Source: Bog-756 sp963841885 (GTDB lineage Bacteria > Actinomycetota > Acidimicrobiia > Acidimicrobiales > RAAP-2). From it: a DNA stretch of 64,000 nucleotides. The stretch is taken from contig CAWJEK010000020.1 of assembly GCA_963841885.1 (NCBI GenBank), positions 62,001-126,000 of the forward strand, given 5' to 3'. A model generated the notes under the pieces. The model was not told the DNA's origin. It searched no databases and saw nothing but the letters and a program-made list of their open reading frames with translations. Shown here piece after piece: positions 7,454 through 16,630 of this stretch. Position 1 is the first letter of the stretch; the number at the start of each line of letters is the position of its first letter. A program made the position numbers and the translations under genes.

Positions 7454-10273
7454 TCAGCCGGGGGCGGGGTCGAGGGCCGGCCCCTGGAGATCCACTGCGG
7501 TCCTGGTCGTGTACGCGTCGAGGCCGAGGGTGATGGCGTCGTCCATCGATAGGGCCCGCCCCTCGTCGTAGGCGACCCGGAACGCCGGTTCGCCGAGGTC
7601 GGCCACCAGCGCGTCGGCACAGGCGAGATTGACGCGCTGGCTGTACCGCTGCCAGTAGCTGTCAGCCTGCTCCAACAGGCCATCGGCCGCGCCGACGAGT
7701 CGGGCGGCCAGGTGTCGATCACCGAGTTGCTGGCCGACGAGCGCGACACCGGCCAGGCCGTACGCCGCGAACTGTCGCGAGCCGGACCGGCGGGCCATGC
7801 GGAGCACCATCCGGAGCTCGGCGTAGGCCGCGTCGTCGTCGCCCTCGGTGTGGAGCACCATGGCGCGGGTGTTGCGCAGATGGGCGAGTTGCTCCCAGAC
7901 GCCGAGCGCCATCGCACGATCGATGTAGCGGCGGGCGGCGGCGACGTCACCGAACTCCAGGGCCGCACAGGCGGCGTTGTTGCCGAGGATGGTCGCCAAG
8001 ATCCGGTTGCCACACCGCTCGGCCCGCATCAGGGCTTCTTCGTACAGCGCCCGTGTCTCCTCGGTGAAGTTGTAGAACGCCTCGTCGGCCATGTCGTGGT
8101 GCCAGACCAACAGAACGGTCATGAGGGCTCCTGACAGGAGGCGGTCGTCGTCGAGGGTGCGGGCACGGGCCAGCGACTCGTCTCCGACGATCCGGCCCTG
8201 CTCCGACCGATTGAGTGCCCACAAGGCTGCGGCGTGGATGGACAGGGCGCGGACGAGCAACGCCTCGTCATCGAGTGTGCGGGCGACCGCAACCGCCTCA
8301 CCGGCCAACTCCTCCAACGCCGGGAGGCCGAGGCTCGGATGACTGGCGATGTTGGCGATGGCGGCGAGTGCCCGGGCCCGGAGGGCCGGATCCACTCCCG
8401 AGTCGGTGTCGGTGACGAACGGAAGGAGGGGCAGCTGCATCTCGGTGGGCCAGTCGCGACTGCTGGTCCACCAGTAGCGTCCGAGGGCGGCGGCGAAGCG
8501 GACGGGTCGGTCGGGAGCACCGGTTGTTGTGACGTGCTGGATGGCCCGCCGCAGGTTGGCGTAGTCGGACTCCAACCTGGTCAGCCACTCCAACTCGTCA
8601 GGACCCCAGCAGTAGGACTCAGCCTTCTCGGCCAGCGCGAGGAAGTGGACGGCGTGGGCCTCGGCGACCGCGGCGATCTCAGCCTCATCCCCATCCACCA
8701 GCCGTTCCACGCTGAACTGCCGGATGGTCTCGAGCTGGCGATAACGCCCCGACTCACTCACCACCAGACTCTTGTCGACCAGGGATCCGACCAGATCGGC
8801 CACGTCGAATGGATCGATCTCGCCGAATCCACACACTGCCTCGGCCGCGGCCAGGTCGAATCCGTCGGTGAACCACGAGAGGCGCCGGAGTGTCGTCTTC
8901 TCCCGCCCATCGAGGAGCGAGTAGGACCACTCGACCGTGGCCCGAAGAGTCTGCTGGCGGGGGAGTGCACTCCGGCTCCCTCCGGTCAGGAGTCGGAACC
9001 GCTGGTCGAGCCGATCGTGCACGTCGGCCAGGGACATCGATCGGAGCCGGGAGGCCGCCAGCTCGAGGGCGAGCGGCATGCCGTCGAGTCGGCGACAGAT
9101 CGACACGATCAGCGGCATGCTGGCGTCGTCCTTCGGGAGCTCCACGCCGTGGTCGGCCACCCGGCTGGCGAAGAGGGCCACGGCATCGGAGTCCGTGACC
9201 GCCGTCCGCGGATCGTCTGTGGCGTCGGGCAGTGACATCGACGGCACCCGGTAGGTGACTTCGCCCCCGACCCCCAACGGCTCTCGACTGGTCGCCAGGA
9301 GGTGGACCGCCGGACACCGGCGCAGGACGGCGTCGGCCAACCCGGCGCAGGCCTCGACCAGGTGCTCGCAGTTGTCCAGCACCACGAGGACGTCCTGGGG
9401 GGTCAGGACCTCGACCAGGGTGTCGAGATCGGACTGGTCGGGACGGTCGGCGATGCCGAGCGCCTGGCACACGGTGGTGGCCAGGGCATCCGGGTCGAGC
9501 ACCGGCGCCAGTTCCACCAGCCAGACGCCGTCACCGGACCCGTCGAGCAGCTCGGCGGCCACCTGGAGGGCCAGTCGGGTCTTGCCCGCGCCGCCGGCAC
9601 CGGCCAGCGTGACCAGCCGGCTCGCCTTCACCAGGTCGCGCACCTCGGCCACTTCGCGGGCCCGGCCGATGAAGCTCGCCGACTGGGCCGGCAGGTTGTT
9701 GGCCAGGGCCGGATTGTCCAGCGACCGGAGCGGAGGGAACTCACCAGGTAGTCCGGGAACGGTGAGCTGCACGACCTGCTCCTCCCGGCCGAGGTCCTTC
9801 AGCCGGTGGGACCCGAGGTCGAGCAGTCCCCATCCGCGGGGCAGTCGCTCCCGGACCAGTGACGCCGTCGTATGGGAGAGCACGACCTGGCCCCCGTGGG
9901 CCGTCGCTTCGAGTCGCGCCGTGCGGTTGACCGGCGGCCCGAAGTAGTCGCCGTCGCGCTCCTCGCACTCGCCCGTGTGGAGCGCCATGCGGACCCGCAG
10001 GCTCGCCTCGGCCGGCCAGTCCTCGGCCTGCAGGGCCAGCTGGGCGTTTCCGGCGGACTCGACCGCGTCGGACGCCGAGACGAACGCCGCGCAGAAGGCG
10101 TCACCCACCGTCTTGAACACGTAGCCGCCGTGGGACTCGATGGCTTGGCGCAAGACGGCGTCGTGCCGTCGGAGGGCGGGCGTCATGGCCTCCGGGTGGT
10201 CCTCCCACAGACGCGTCGAACCCTGGATGTCCGTGAAGAGGAGCGTCACGGTCCCGCTCGGTACTTCCGCCAT
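7454..10273 (-). CDS. class III nucleotidyl cyclase fused to NB-ARC-like NTPase and TPR region
   Basis: 939 residues in three parts. The cyclase domain (about 5-160) has the full class III catalytic set: metal ligands D15 (FTDIQGST) and D58 (KTVGDAF), base-specifying K54 and D109, transition-state N116 and R120 (VNRTAR), so it is probably active. A STAND/NB-ARC ATPase (about 205-480) has Walker A GAGGAGKTRLA, Walker B VLVVLDNCEHL and the GMPLALELAASRL motif. The rest (about 560-939) is TPR-like alpha repeats. No LuxR-type DNA-binding domain is present at the end, unlike many relatives. K54 and D109 suggest ATP as substrate. The ligand sensed by the NTPase/TPR part is unknown. Confidence 0.9.
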   Translation of the reverse strand: MAEVPSGTVTLLFTDIQGSTRLWEDHPEAMTPALRRHDAVLRQAIESHGGYVFKTVGDAFCAAFVSASDAVESAGNAQLALQAEDWPAEASLRVRMALHTGECEERDGDYFGPPVNRTARLEATAHGGQVVLSHTTASLVRERLPRGWGLLDLGSHRLKDLGREEQVVQLTVPGLPGEFPPLRSLDNPALANNLPAQSASFIGRAREVAEVRDLVKASRLVTLAGAGGAGKTRLALQVAAELLDGSGDGVWLVELAPVLDPDALATTVCQALGIADRPDQSDLDTLVEVLTPQDVLVVLDNCEHLVEACAGLADAVLRRCPAVHLLATSREPLGVGGEVTYRVPSMSLPDATDDPRTAVTDSDAVALFASRVADHGVELPKDDASMPLIVSICRRLDGMPLALELAASRLRSMSLADVHDRLDQRFRLLTGGSRSALPRQQTLRATVEWSYSLLDGREKTTLRRLSWFTDGFDLAAAEAVCGFGEIDPFDVADLVGSLVDKSLVVSESGRYRQLETIRQFSVERLVDGDEAEIAAVAEAHAVHFLALAEKAESYCWGPDELEWLTRLESDYANLRRAIQHVTTTGAPDRPVRFAAALGRYWWTSSRDWPTEMQLPLLPFVTDTDSGVDPALRARALAAIANIASHPSLGLPALEELAGEAVAVARTLDDEALLVRALSIHAAALWALNRSEQGRIVGDESLARARTLDDDRLLSGALMTVLLVWHHDMADEAFYNFTEETRALYEEALMRAERCGNRILATILGNNAACAALEFGDVAAARRYIDRAMALGVWEQLAHLRNTRAMVLHTEGDDDAAYAELRMVLRMARRSGSRQFAAYGLAGVALVGQQLGDRHLAARLVGAADGLLEQADSYWQRYSQRVNLACADALVADLGEPAFRVAYDEGRALSMDDAITLGLDAYTTRTAVDLQGPALDPAPG

Positions 10274-10279
10274 GAGTTC

Positions 10280-10285
10280 AATCTA
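10280..10285 (-). promoter_or_regulatory. -10 hexamer TAGATT of the cyclase gene
   Basis: TAGATT lies 6 nt before the ATG with no ribosome-binding site between, predicting a leaderless transcript. No good -35 is visible. Confidence 0.4.
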
Positions 10286-10329
10286 CTGTCCACCCCCGTT
10301 GTGGGCCGGACCGGGCGACGCCCAGAACG

Positions 10330-12483
10330 TCAGTCGCCGCCCGACGCCGCGATGTCCTCCAGGAACTCGACCACCTCGTCACGGTCGAGCGTCCGTTTCA
10401 TGGGGGGGACGCGCTCCAGCAGCGCCCCGCGGTAGCGGGCGGTGGCTAGGCGGCTGTCCAGAACGGCCACCACGCCACGGTCGCTCGACGATCGGATCAG
10501 CCGGCCCGCCCCCTGCGCCAGGAGTGTGCCGGCCCGGGGCAGGTCGACGGCACCGAACGCACCGGACCCGGCGAGCTCCCGCCGGGCTTCGAGCACCGGG
10601 TCGTCCGGCCGGGGGAACGGGATCCGGTCGATGGTCACCAGGCTGAGGGTCCGGCCCGGCACGTCGACCCCCTGCCAGAAGCCGAGGGTGGCGAACAGGC
10701 AGGCCGACTCGTCGGACGAGAAGGCATCGACCAACGCCGGCTTGGGCAGGTCGGACTGGGAGAGGATGGGGAATCGGAGGCGCTCGGTCAACACCTCGGC
10801 GGCGGCCCGCATGGCCCGCCAGCTGGTGAACAGGGCCAGGGTGCGGCCACCGGCCGCGTTGATCAGGATCTCGAGTTCATCGTGGAGGGCGGGCTCGGCC
10901 TCGGGTCTGCGGCGGTCGGGCAGCGCCCGCGCCACGTAGAGGAGCGAGTGGGTGCGGTAGTCGAAGGGACTGCCGACGTCGATGTTGTCGGTGGTGTCGG
11001 CCGGCATCCCCAGGCGCTCGGCCAGCCCGATGGGCACGGTGGCCGACGTGAGCACGGCGGTCACGTTCCCCCAGAGCTGCTCCGCCAGGACGGGTCCGAC
11101 GTCGATGGGGGAGACCCGCAGGGCCGGAGCCCGATTGCCGTCCTCCACCCAGGCCACCTCGCCGGCGCCCAGCCGGGCCAGCCGGGCGAGGTCGGCGGCC
11201 AGGTGCCCGGCGGCCAGCAGCACCCGGTCCCGGCGGGACCGCTCGCCGGACGCCTCGGAGTCGTTGTCGCGCTCGGCCCGGCGCAGATGGTCGACCAGTC
11301 GACTGACGCGACCGGTGGCCAGGGCCAACAGGGTGGCGAGGTCGGGATCGCCGCCGACTGCAGTGGCCCGGCGACCGGTGGAGGTCGGAGTCGGGGCGGT
11401 GGCCTTCGCCTTCGGAGCCCGCGGCAGCGGGGCGAGCCCGAGGTCGAGGCCGGCCGGCTCGTCGTCGCCCCCGCTGTCCGTCCGGTCGGACGGGGTGTCT
11501 GGCCCGTCGGTGTCGGTGCCCTCGGCCAGATCGCCGTGGGGCACCCGACGCCCTGACCACGGCCGGAGCACCCGGTGGAGGACGTCGGCGAGATCGGCGA
11601 CCGCCTCCACGGCCCGTGACGCGCCGTCGTCATCGCCGAGGACGGGCCGGGCGGCGGTGGCCAGGGCCCGGAAACGGCCCGGTCCCACCTCGAGACCGAG
11701 GCTGTCGGTCATCACGTCCTCGACCTCGTGCGCCTCGTCGAAGACCACGACCTGGTGCTCGGGCAGCACCGCCCCTCCGCTGGCCAGGTGGGCGCCGTAC
11801 AGGTGGGTGTTGACCACCACGACGTCGGATTCGGCGGCCCGGGCCCGGGCGTCCTCGGCGAAGCAGTCGCGCCCCGACGGACAGCGGAAGGCCCCCGGGC
11901 ACTCGCGGGCGGTGGTCGACACCATGGCCCAGGCCCGGAAGTGGGGCTCGAAAGGCAACTCGGCCCGGTCGCCGGTGACGGTGTCGTTCGCCCACCGGAC
12001 GAGGCTCCGTACCTGGTCGGCGACCGTCGCCGGGTCCGACGTGTCCGTTTCGCTACCCGGGGTGAGGCTGTCGTCGGCGTCGGGTGGGTCGGCCGATCCG
12101 GCGGTCAGCGTCAGCTGCCCGGCGGTGCCCGCCACCTCGCTCACCCGCTGGCGGCAGACGTAGTTGGAGCGGCCCTTCAGGACGGCGAACGTCAGCTCGT
12201 GGTCGGCCGCCGCCGCCACCTGGGGCAGATCCTTGTCGGCCAGCTGGTCCTGGAGGGCCTTGGTGGCGGTGGCCACCACCACCTTCTCGCCCGACAGGGC
12301 GGCGGGCACCAGATAAGCGAGTGACTTGCCGGTACCGGTGCCGGCCTGGACGACCAGGTTCCGGCGCCGCAGCAGGGCGTCCGCCACCGCGGTGGCCATC
12401 TCGACCTGTCCGGGCCGCGACTCCCCGCCCCCCGGCAGGCCGGCGGCCACGCGGGCCAGGGTGGAGGAGACCTCGTCGGGCAT
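10330..12483 (-). CDS. dinG: DinG/XPD-family ATP-dependent DNA helicase
   Basis: 717 residues. Superfamily 2 helicase of the XPD/DinG group, unwinding 5' to 3'. Motifs: Walker A QAGTGTGKSLAYLVPA (about 45-60), DEAH box VVFDEAHEVED, and QGAGRLIRSSSDRG (motif VI) near the C-terminus. Four cysteines between motifs Ia and II (YVC, ECPG, RCPSG, DCF) form the expected 4Fe-4S ligand set. A charged low-complexity insert of roughly 60 residues (around 310-370, rich in T, D, P, A) interrupts the second half. It probably works in repair and R-loop removal; the family is also called YoaA-like. It stands alone with its own probable promoter. Confidence 0.9.
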   Translation of the reverse strand: MPDEVSSTLARVAAGLPGGGESRPGQVEMATAVADALLRRRNLVVQAGTGTGKSLAYLVPAALSGEKVVVATATKALQDQLADKDLPQVAAAADHELTFAVLKGRSNYVCRQRVSEVAGTAGQLTLTAGSADPPDADDSLTPGSETDTSDPATVADQVRSLVRWANDTVTGDRAELPFEPHFRAWAMVSTTARECPGAFRCPSGRDCFAEDARARAAESDVVVVNTHLYGAHLASGGAVLPEHQVVVFDEAHEVEDVMTDSLGLEVGPGRFRALATAARPVLGDDDGASRAVEAVADLADVLHRVLRPWSGRRVPHGDLAEGTDTDGPDTPSDRTDSGGDDEPAGLDLGLAPLPRAPKAKATAPTPTSTGRRATAVGGDPDLATLLALATGRVSRLVDHLRRAERDNDSEASGERSRRDRVLLAAGHLAADLARLARLGAGEVAWVEDGNRAPALRVSPIDVGPVLAEQLWGNVTAVLTSATVPIGLAERLGMPADTTDNIDVGSPFDYRTHSLLYVARALPDRRRPEAEPALHDELEILINAAGGRTLALFTSWRAMRAAAEVLTERLRFPILSQSDLPKPALVDAFSSDESACLFATLGFWQGVDVPGRTLSLVTIDRIPFPRPDDPVLEARRELAGSGAFGAVDLPRAGTLLAQGAGRLIRSSSDRGVVAVLDSRLATARYRGALLERVPPMKRTLDRDEVVEFLEDIAASGGD

Positions 12484-12489
12484 CCGCCG

Positions 12490-12495
12490 ACACTA
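12490..12495 (-). promoter_or_regulatory. -10 hexamer TAGTGT of the helicase gene
   Basis: TAGTGT is separated by 6 nt from the ATG, and there is no Shine-Dalgarno sequence. This fits the leaderless pattern seen at other genes here. Confidence 0.4.
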
Positions 12496-12552
12496 CCGGC
12501 CGGCCCGGACGGCCCGGTTGGCCGCGGACGCCCAATGACTGCCGCCTGCCGG

Positions 12553-13311
12553 TCAGTGCCACTCGACGAAGAGGACGATCGACACGCCGACGCCGACCAC
12601 CACGATGCAGGCGCGCAGGACCCCGGTCGGCAACCGGCGACCGTAGTGGCCGCCGAGCTGGCCGCCGATGGTCGACCCGAGGGCGATGAGTCCCGCCACC
12701 GACCACGAGACGTGGGAGAAGAGGACGAACACCACGGCGGCCACCCCGTTCACCAGCATGGCCAGCACGTTCTTGGTGCCGTTGAGCCGCTGCAGCTCGT
12801 CGTCGATGAAGATGGCCAGCAGGCTGATCAGGATGACCCCCTGGGCGGCGCCGAAGTATCCGCCGTAGACGCCGGTCAGGAACACGCCCACCAGGAGCAA
12901 CGGCCCACCGTGGAGCTGACGGTCGCCCCGTCGGGCCAGCCAGGCGGTGACCCGCGGCTGCACGGCCATCAGTCCGGCGGCCAGGAGCACCAGCACGGGG
13001 ATCGCCGCCTTGAACACGCTGGAGGGCAGGGCCAGGAGCAGGACCGCACCGGTGATCCCCCCCGACAGCGACGCCGCGCCGAGGGTGGCCAGCCGGGACC
13101 GCTGGCCGTCGAGCTCACGGCGGTAGGCCACCACCCCGCTGGCGCTCCCGGGCACCAGGCCGACGTTGTTGGAGACGTTGGCGAGGACCGGTGGATAGCC
13201 GAGGGCGAGCAGGGTGGGGAACGTGATGAGCGACCCGGAGCCGACGATGACGTTGATCGTCCCGGCGGCCAGCCCGGCGCCGAAGATGGCCAGGGCGGCC
13301 CACGGGGTCAT
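12553..13311 (-). CDS. TauE/SafE (TSUP) family membrane permease
   Basis: 252 residues, almost entirely hydrophobic with seven to eight predicted membrane helices. The family fingerprint is seen in both halves: GTINVIVGSGSLITFPTLLALG near the N-terminus and GVYGGYFGAAQGVILI in the middle. TSUP proteins export or import sulfite, sulfonates or other organic anions; the substrate here cannot be told from sequence. It is divergent from uppS with about 120 bases between, and has no obvious sulfur genes beside it. Confidence 0.88.
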   Translation of the reverse strand: MTPWAALAIFGAGLAAGTINVIVGSGSLITFPTLLALGYPPVLANVSNNVGLVPGSASGVVAYRRELDGQRSRLATLGAASLSGGITGAVLLLALPSSVFKAAIPVLVLLAAGLMAVQPRVTAWLARRGDRQLHGGPLLLVGVFLTGVYGGYFGAAQGVILISLLAIFIDDELQRLNGTKNVLAMLVNGVAAVVFVLFSHVSWSVAGLIALGSTIGGQLGGHYGRRLPTGVLRACIVVVGVGVSIVLFVEWH

Positions 13312-13420
13312 GGGGAGGGTCTAGTCGGCGGTGCACCCCCACTCAACCATCCGGCACCGCCCGACCGCTCCCGGTCGGGTGGCCCGGGCCGGATCGGCAC
13401 GACCGGCGCAGCCGAGGGGA

Positions 13421-13426
13421 TAGGTT
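13421..13426 (+). promoter_or_regulatory. -10 hexamer TAGGTT of uppS
   Basis: TAGGTT ends 6 nt before the GTG start; no ribosome-binding site lies between. This predicts a leaderless mRNA and supports the chosen start. Confidence 0.45.
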
Positions 13427-13432
13427 CGCAGG

Positions 13433-14200
13433 GTGCACGACGATCGACAGGACGCCGATGGCGGCCCCGGACGGGACGAGGTCCTGACCGCCGCCGACGT
13501 GGTCGACGGGCCGATCCCGGTCCACGTGGCCTGCGTGATGGACGGCAACGGGCGGTGGGCGGCGCGCCGGGGTCTGCCCCGGACCGAGGGCCATGCGGCG
13601 GGGGAGGCGGCTCTGCTGGACGCGGTCGAGGGCGCGCTCGAACTGGAGATCCCGTGGATCACCATGTACGCGTTCTCGACGGAGAACTGGCGTCGGCCGC
13701 CCGAGGAGGTGCGCTACCTGATGGGTTTCAACGAGAGCCTCCTCATGCGCCGTCGCGACGAGCTCAACGACAAGGGCGTCCGGATCCGCTTCGCCGGCCG
13801 GCGGGACTGGCGGGTGCCCAAGCGGGTGCTCAAGCGCATGGACGAGTCGATCGAACTGACGAAGCACAACCGACGGTGCACGCTCACGATGGCGTTCAAC
13901 TACGGCGGCCGGGCCGAGATCGTCGATGCCGTGCGCGACCTGGTGGCCGACGGGGTGAAGCCGGACAAGGTGACGGAGAAGGCCATCCGCTCCCACCTCT
14001 ACTTCCCCGACCAGCCCGACCCGGACCTGGTCATCCGGACGTCGGGGGAGCACCGCATCTCCAACTTCCTGCTCTGGCAGCTGGCCTACAGCGAACTCGT
14101 CTTCACCGAGGTCCTCTGGCCGGACTTCCGGCGCTCCGACCTCTTCGCCGGGGTGCGGGACTTCCAGCGCCGTCAGCGCCGGTACGGGGGCGTCACCTGA
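13433..14200 (+). CDS. uppS: isoprenyl transferase (cis-prenyl, undecaprenyl diphosphate synthase family)
   Basis: 255 residues. It adds isopentenyl units in cis to make the polyprenyl carrier for cell-wall synthesis. Conserved regions: VACVMDGNGRWAARRG (catalytic Asp in MDGNGRW), MYAFSTENWRRP, and DLVIRTSGEHRISNFLLW followed by YSELVFTEVLWPDF. A 30-residue variable N-terminus precedes the core. In the RTSGE motif Ser replaces the commoner Gly. The start is supported by a -10 hexamer 6 nt upstream. The next genes are a small membrane protein and recO, an order often seen in Actinobacteria (uppS near recO). Confidence 0.94.
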   Translation: MHDDRQDADGGPGRDEVLTAADVVDGPIPVHVACVMDGNGRWAARRGLPRTEGHAAGEAALLDAVEGALELEIPWITMYAFSTENWRRPPEEVRYLMGFNESLLMRRRDELNDKGVRIRFAGRRDWRVPKRVLKRMDESIELTKHNRRCTLTMAFNYGGRAEIVDAVRDLVADGVKPDKVTEKAIRSHLYFPDQPDPDLVIRTSGEHRISNFLLWQLAYSELVFTEVLWPDFRRSDLFAGVRDFQRRQRRYGGVT

Positions 14201-14236
14201 TGGGGTCCGTGCGGTGTCCGCGACGATGCCGGTGGG

Positions 14237-14539
14237 GTGTGGATCACCACGGGTTGGATCCTCGGCCTGCTGGTCTACATCGGCGTGGTGTTCACCTGGC
14301 ACGCCGGGTTCACGGCGGCCACCCCGTTCGTGGTGATCCCGCCCGTCCTGATCATCATGATCGGGGCGGGCAACCTGCTGAGCGGCCGGAGCACCCGCCG
14401 GGCACCCCAGTTCAACCGGCCCGATCCGGTGCCCCTCCCGCCGCTGCGGGGTGGGCCGTCCACTCCGTCCGCTCCCGTCCGGGCACCGGGCGACGGCTCC
14501 GACGGCACCCCGGCCGGGGGGCCCGGCCCCGGGCGATGA
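14237..14539 (+). CDS. small two-helix membrane protein of unknown function
   Basis: 100 residues. Two hydrophobic helices (about 5-20, GWILGLLVYIGVVF, and 28-48, ATPFVVIPPVLIIMIG) are followed by a Pro/Gly-rich cytoplasmic-looking tail. No recognised domain. Its TGA overlaps the recO ATG (ATGA), which supports expression with recO and argues it is a real gene. The start is uncertain: GTG giving MWITTGW is the one used, with no strong ribosome-binding site. Confidence 0.6.
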   Translation: MWITTGWILGLLVYIGVVFTWHAGFTAATPFVVIPPVLIIMIGAGNLLSGRSTRRAPQFNRPDPVPLPPLRGGPSTPSAPVRAPGDGSDGTPAGGPGPGR

Positions 14540-15261
14540 CCCAGTTCCGCGACCGCGGGGTGGTGCTGCGCACCATCCGCCTGGGCGAGGCGGACCGGAT
14601 CGTCACCCTCATGACCGAGCACCACGGCAAGGTGCGGGCCGTGGCCAAGGGCGTCCGCCGTACGACGTCGAAGTTCGGGTCGCGCCTGGAGCCTCTGAGC
14701 CACGTGGCCCTCCTCGGCTGGCAGGGCCGGGGCGATCTCGACACCATCAACCAGGTGGAGGTCATCGACACCTTCCGGCCCGTCCGCGAGGACCTGGACC
14801 GGGTGTCGGCCGCCCTCTCCATGCTCGAGGTGGTCGACCAGGTGGGCCAGGAGCGCCACGCCAATCCCCGGCTCTACGAAATGTGCGTGCGGGCCCTGGG
14901 CGCCCTGGCCGAGCGGGACTCGCCCATGGTCGCGCCGGCCTTCTTCCTCAAGGTCCTGGCCCTCGAGGGCTCGGCCCCCTTCCTCGAGGGCTGTGTCTCC
15001 TGTGGCGAGGAGGACGACGCCCAGCTGGTGGCCTTCGACATCGTGGAGGGCGGGGTCCTGTGCCGGGCCTGTCGCCGGGGCCGCCCGCTGTCGCCGGCCG
15101 GCCTGGTCCTGCTGCGTCGCACCCTGGGTGGCGGACTCTCCGGGGTGCTCGCCGAGCCGCGCTCGGCGGTGACCGACGAGGTGACGGCCCTGGCCACCGA
15201 AGCCACCGAGGCCCACCTCGACCGTCGGCTGCGGGCGGTGCGGACCGGCCAGGTCTCCTGA
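14536..15261 (+). CDS. recO: DNA repair protein RecO
   Basis: 241 residues. It helps RecR load RecA on SSB-coated single-stranded DNA in the RecFOR pathway. The N-terminal OB fold starts MTQFRDRGVVLRTIRLGEADRIVTLMT, typical of the family. The C-terminal half has the zinc module CVSCGEEDD...CRACRRG. Length is normal. It overlaps the upstream small membrane gene by 4 nt. Confidence 0.93.
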   Translation: MTQFRDRGVVLRTIRLGEADRIVTLMTEHHGKVRAVAKGVRRTTSKFGSRLEPLSHVALLGWQGRGDLDTINQVEVIDTFRPVREDLDRVSAALSMLEVVDQVGQERHANPRLYEMCVRALGALAERDSPMVAPAFFLKVLALEGSAPFLEGCVSCGEEDDAQLVAFDIVEGGVLCRACRRGRPLSPAGLVLLRRTLGGGLSGVLAEPRSAVTDEVTALATEATEAHLDRRLRAVRTGQVS

Positions 15262-15280
15262 CCGCGTCCGGGTTCGAACG

Positions 15281-16630
15281 GTGACAGCCGCCGCCGTGAT
15301 GTGGTTCCGCCGCGATCTGCGGCTGGCCGACCACCCCGCCCTGCAGGTCGCGGCCGACGATGCCCGTGCCTGCGGACGTCCCCTCGTCGCCCTGTTCGTG
15401 GTGGAGGACGGGCTGATGGCGACCGGGGGGCCGAACCGACGGGCCTACCTCGCCCGGACGCTGGCCGCCCTCGACGACTCCCTCGGCGGTCGACTGGTCA
15501 TCCGGCGCGGCAGTCCCGAGTCGATCGTGCCCGCCGTCGCCGCCGAGGTGGCAGCGGACACGGTCCACGCCACGGGGGACTGCGCCCCCTACGGCCGTCG
15601 CCGCGATCACCGGGTGGCCGAGGCGCTGGCATCCGCGGGCCGCTCCCTGGTGCGCACCGGCTCGCCCTACGCGGTGTCGCCCGGACGGGTCCTGGCCGGC
15701 GGGGGAGGCCCCTACCGGGTGTTCACGCCGTTCCGGCGGGCGTGGGCGACCCACGGGTGGCCGCCCCCGACCGGCGTGCCCGCCGGGCTGACCTGGGCCC
15801 GACGGCCGTCGGAGCTGGTCCCGGACGATCTCGCCCCCGGCCCCGGGGAGGTGACCGCCGCGTTGCCCGGCGCCGGCGAGGTCGCCGCCGCCGATCGGCT
15901 CGACGCCTTCCTCGACGGACCGGTCGACGCCTACGGAACGGAACGGGACCGGCCCGACCACGACGGCACGTCCCGGCTCTCGCCCCACCTGCGCTTCGGC
16001 ACCCTCCACCCGCGCCAGATCCTGGCCCGCCTGCCGGCCGGGACGTCGGGGGACACCTTCGCCTCCGAGCTGGCCTGGCGGGAGTTCTACGCCGACGTGC
16101 TGTGGCACCGGCCCGACTCGGCCTGGGCCCCGCTGTCGCCGGTCGGTGACCACCTGCGGTGGGACGCCGGCCCCGAGGCCGACCGGTGCTTCGACGCCTG
16201 GCGGGCCGGCCGCACGGGGTACCCCCTGGTCGACGCCGGCATGCGCCAGCTGGCCGCCGAGGGGTGGATGCACAACCGGGTCCGCATGCTGACCGCCTCA
16301 TTCCTGGTCAAGGACCTCCATCTGGACTGGCGGCGCGGCGCCGCCCACTTCCTCGACCTGCTGGTCGACGGCGACCTGGCATCCAACAACCACGGTTGGC
16401 AGTGGGTGGCGGGCACCGGTACCGACGCGGCGCCGTTCCACCGCGTCTTCAGTCCGGACCGGCAGGCGGAGCGCTTCGACCCCGACGGCGACTACGTCGC
16501 CCGGTACGTGCCCGAGTACGGGACGTCCGACTACCCGACTCCGATCGTCGACCACGCCGTCGAGCGCCGCGAGGCACTGGAGCGTTGGCAGGAGGCCAAG
16601 GAGTCGGCCGCCGCGGCCGGGGACCGATGA
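15281..16630 (+). CDS. phr: deoxyribodipyrimidine photolyase (class I)
   Basis: 449 residues. The N-terminal antenna-type Rossmann domain begins VMWFRRDLRLADHPAL. The C-terminal FAD domain shows SRLSPHLRFGTLHPRQIL, ASELAWREFYADVLW, GMRQLAAEGWMHNRVRM and NNHGWQWVAGTGTDAAPFHR, the full class I CPD photolyase set. The enzyme repairs cyclobutane pyrimidine dimers using light. Start GTG follows recO by 19 bases. Its TGA overlaps the hemW ATG, so recO-phr-hemW may be one transcript. Confidence 0.93.
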   Translation: MTAAAVMWFRRDLRLADHPALQVAADDARACGRPLVALFVVEDGLMATGGPNRRAYLARTLAALDDSLGGRLVIRRGSPESIVPAVAAEVAADTVHATGDCAPYGRRRDHRVAEALASAGRSLVRTGSPYAVSPGRVLAGGGGPYRVFTPFRRAWATHGWPPPTGVPAGLTWARRPSELVPDDLAPGPGEVTAALPGAGEVAAADRLDAFLDGPVDAYGTERDRPDHDGTSRLSPHLRFGTLHPRQILARLPAGTSGDTFASELAWREFYADVLWHRPDSAWAPLSPVGDHLRWDAGPEADRCFDAWRAGRTGYPLVDAGMRQLAAEGWMHNRVRMLTASFLVKDLHLDWRRGAAHFLDLLVDGDLASNNHGWQWVAGTGTDAAPFHRVFSPDRQAERFDPDGDYVARYVPEYGTSDYPTPIVDHAVERREALERWQEAKESAAAAGDR

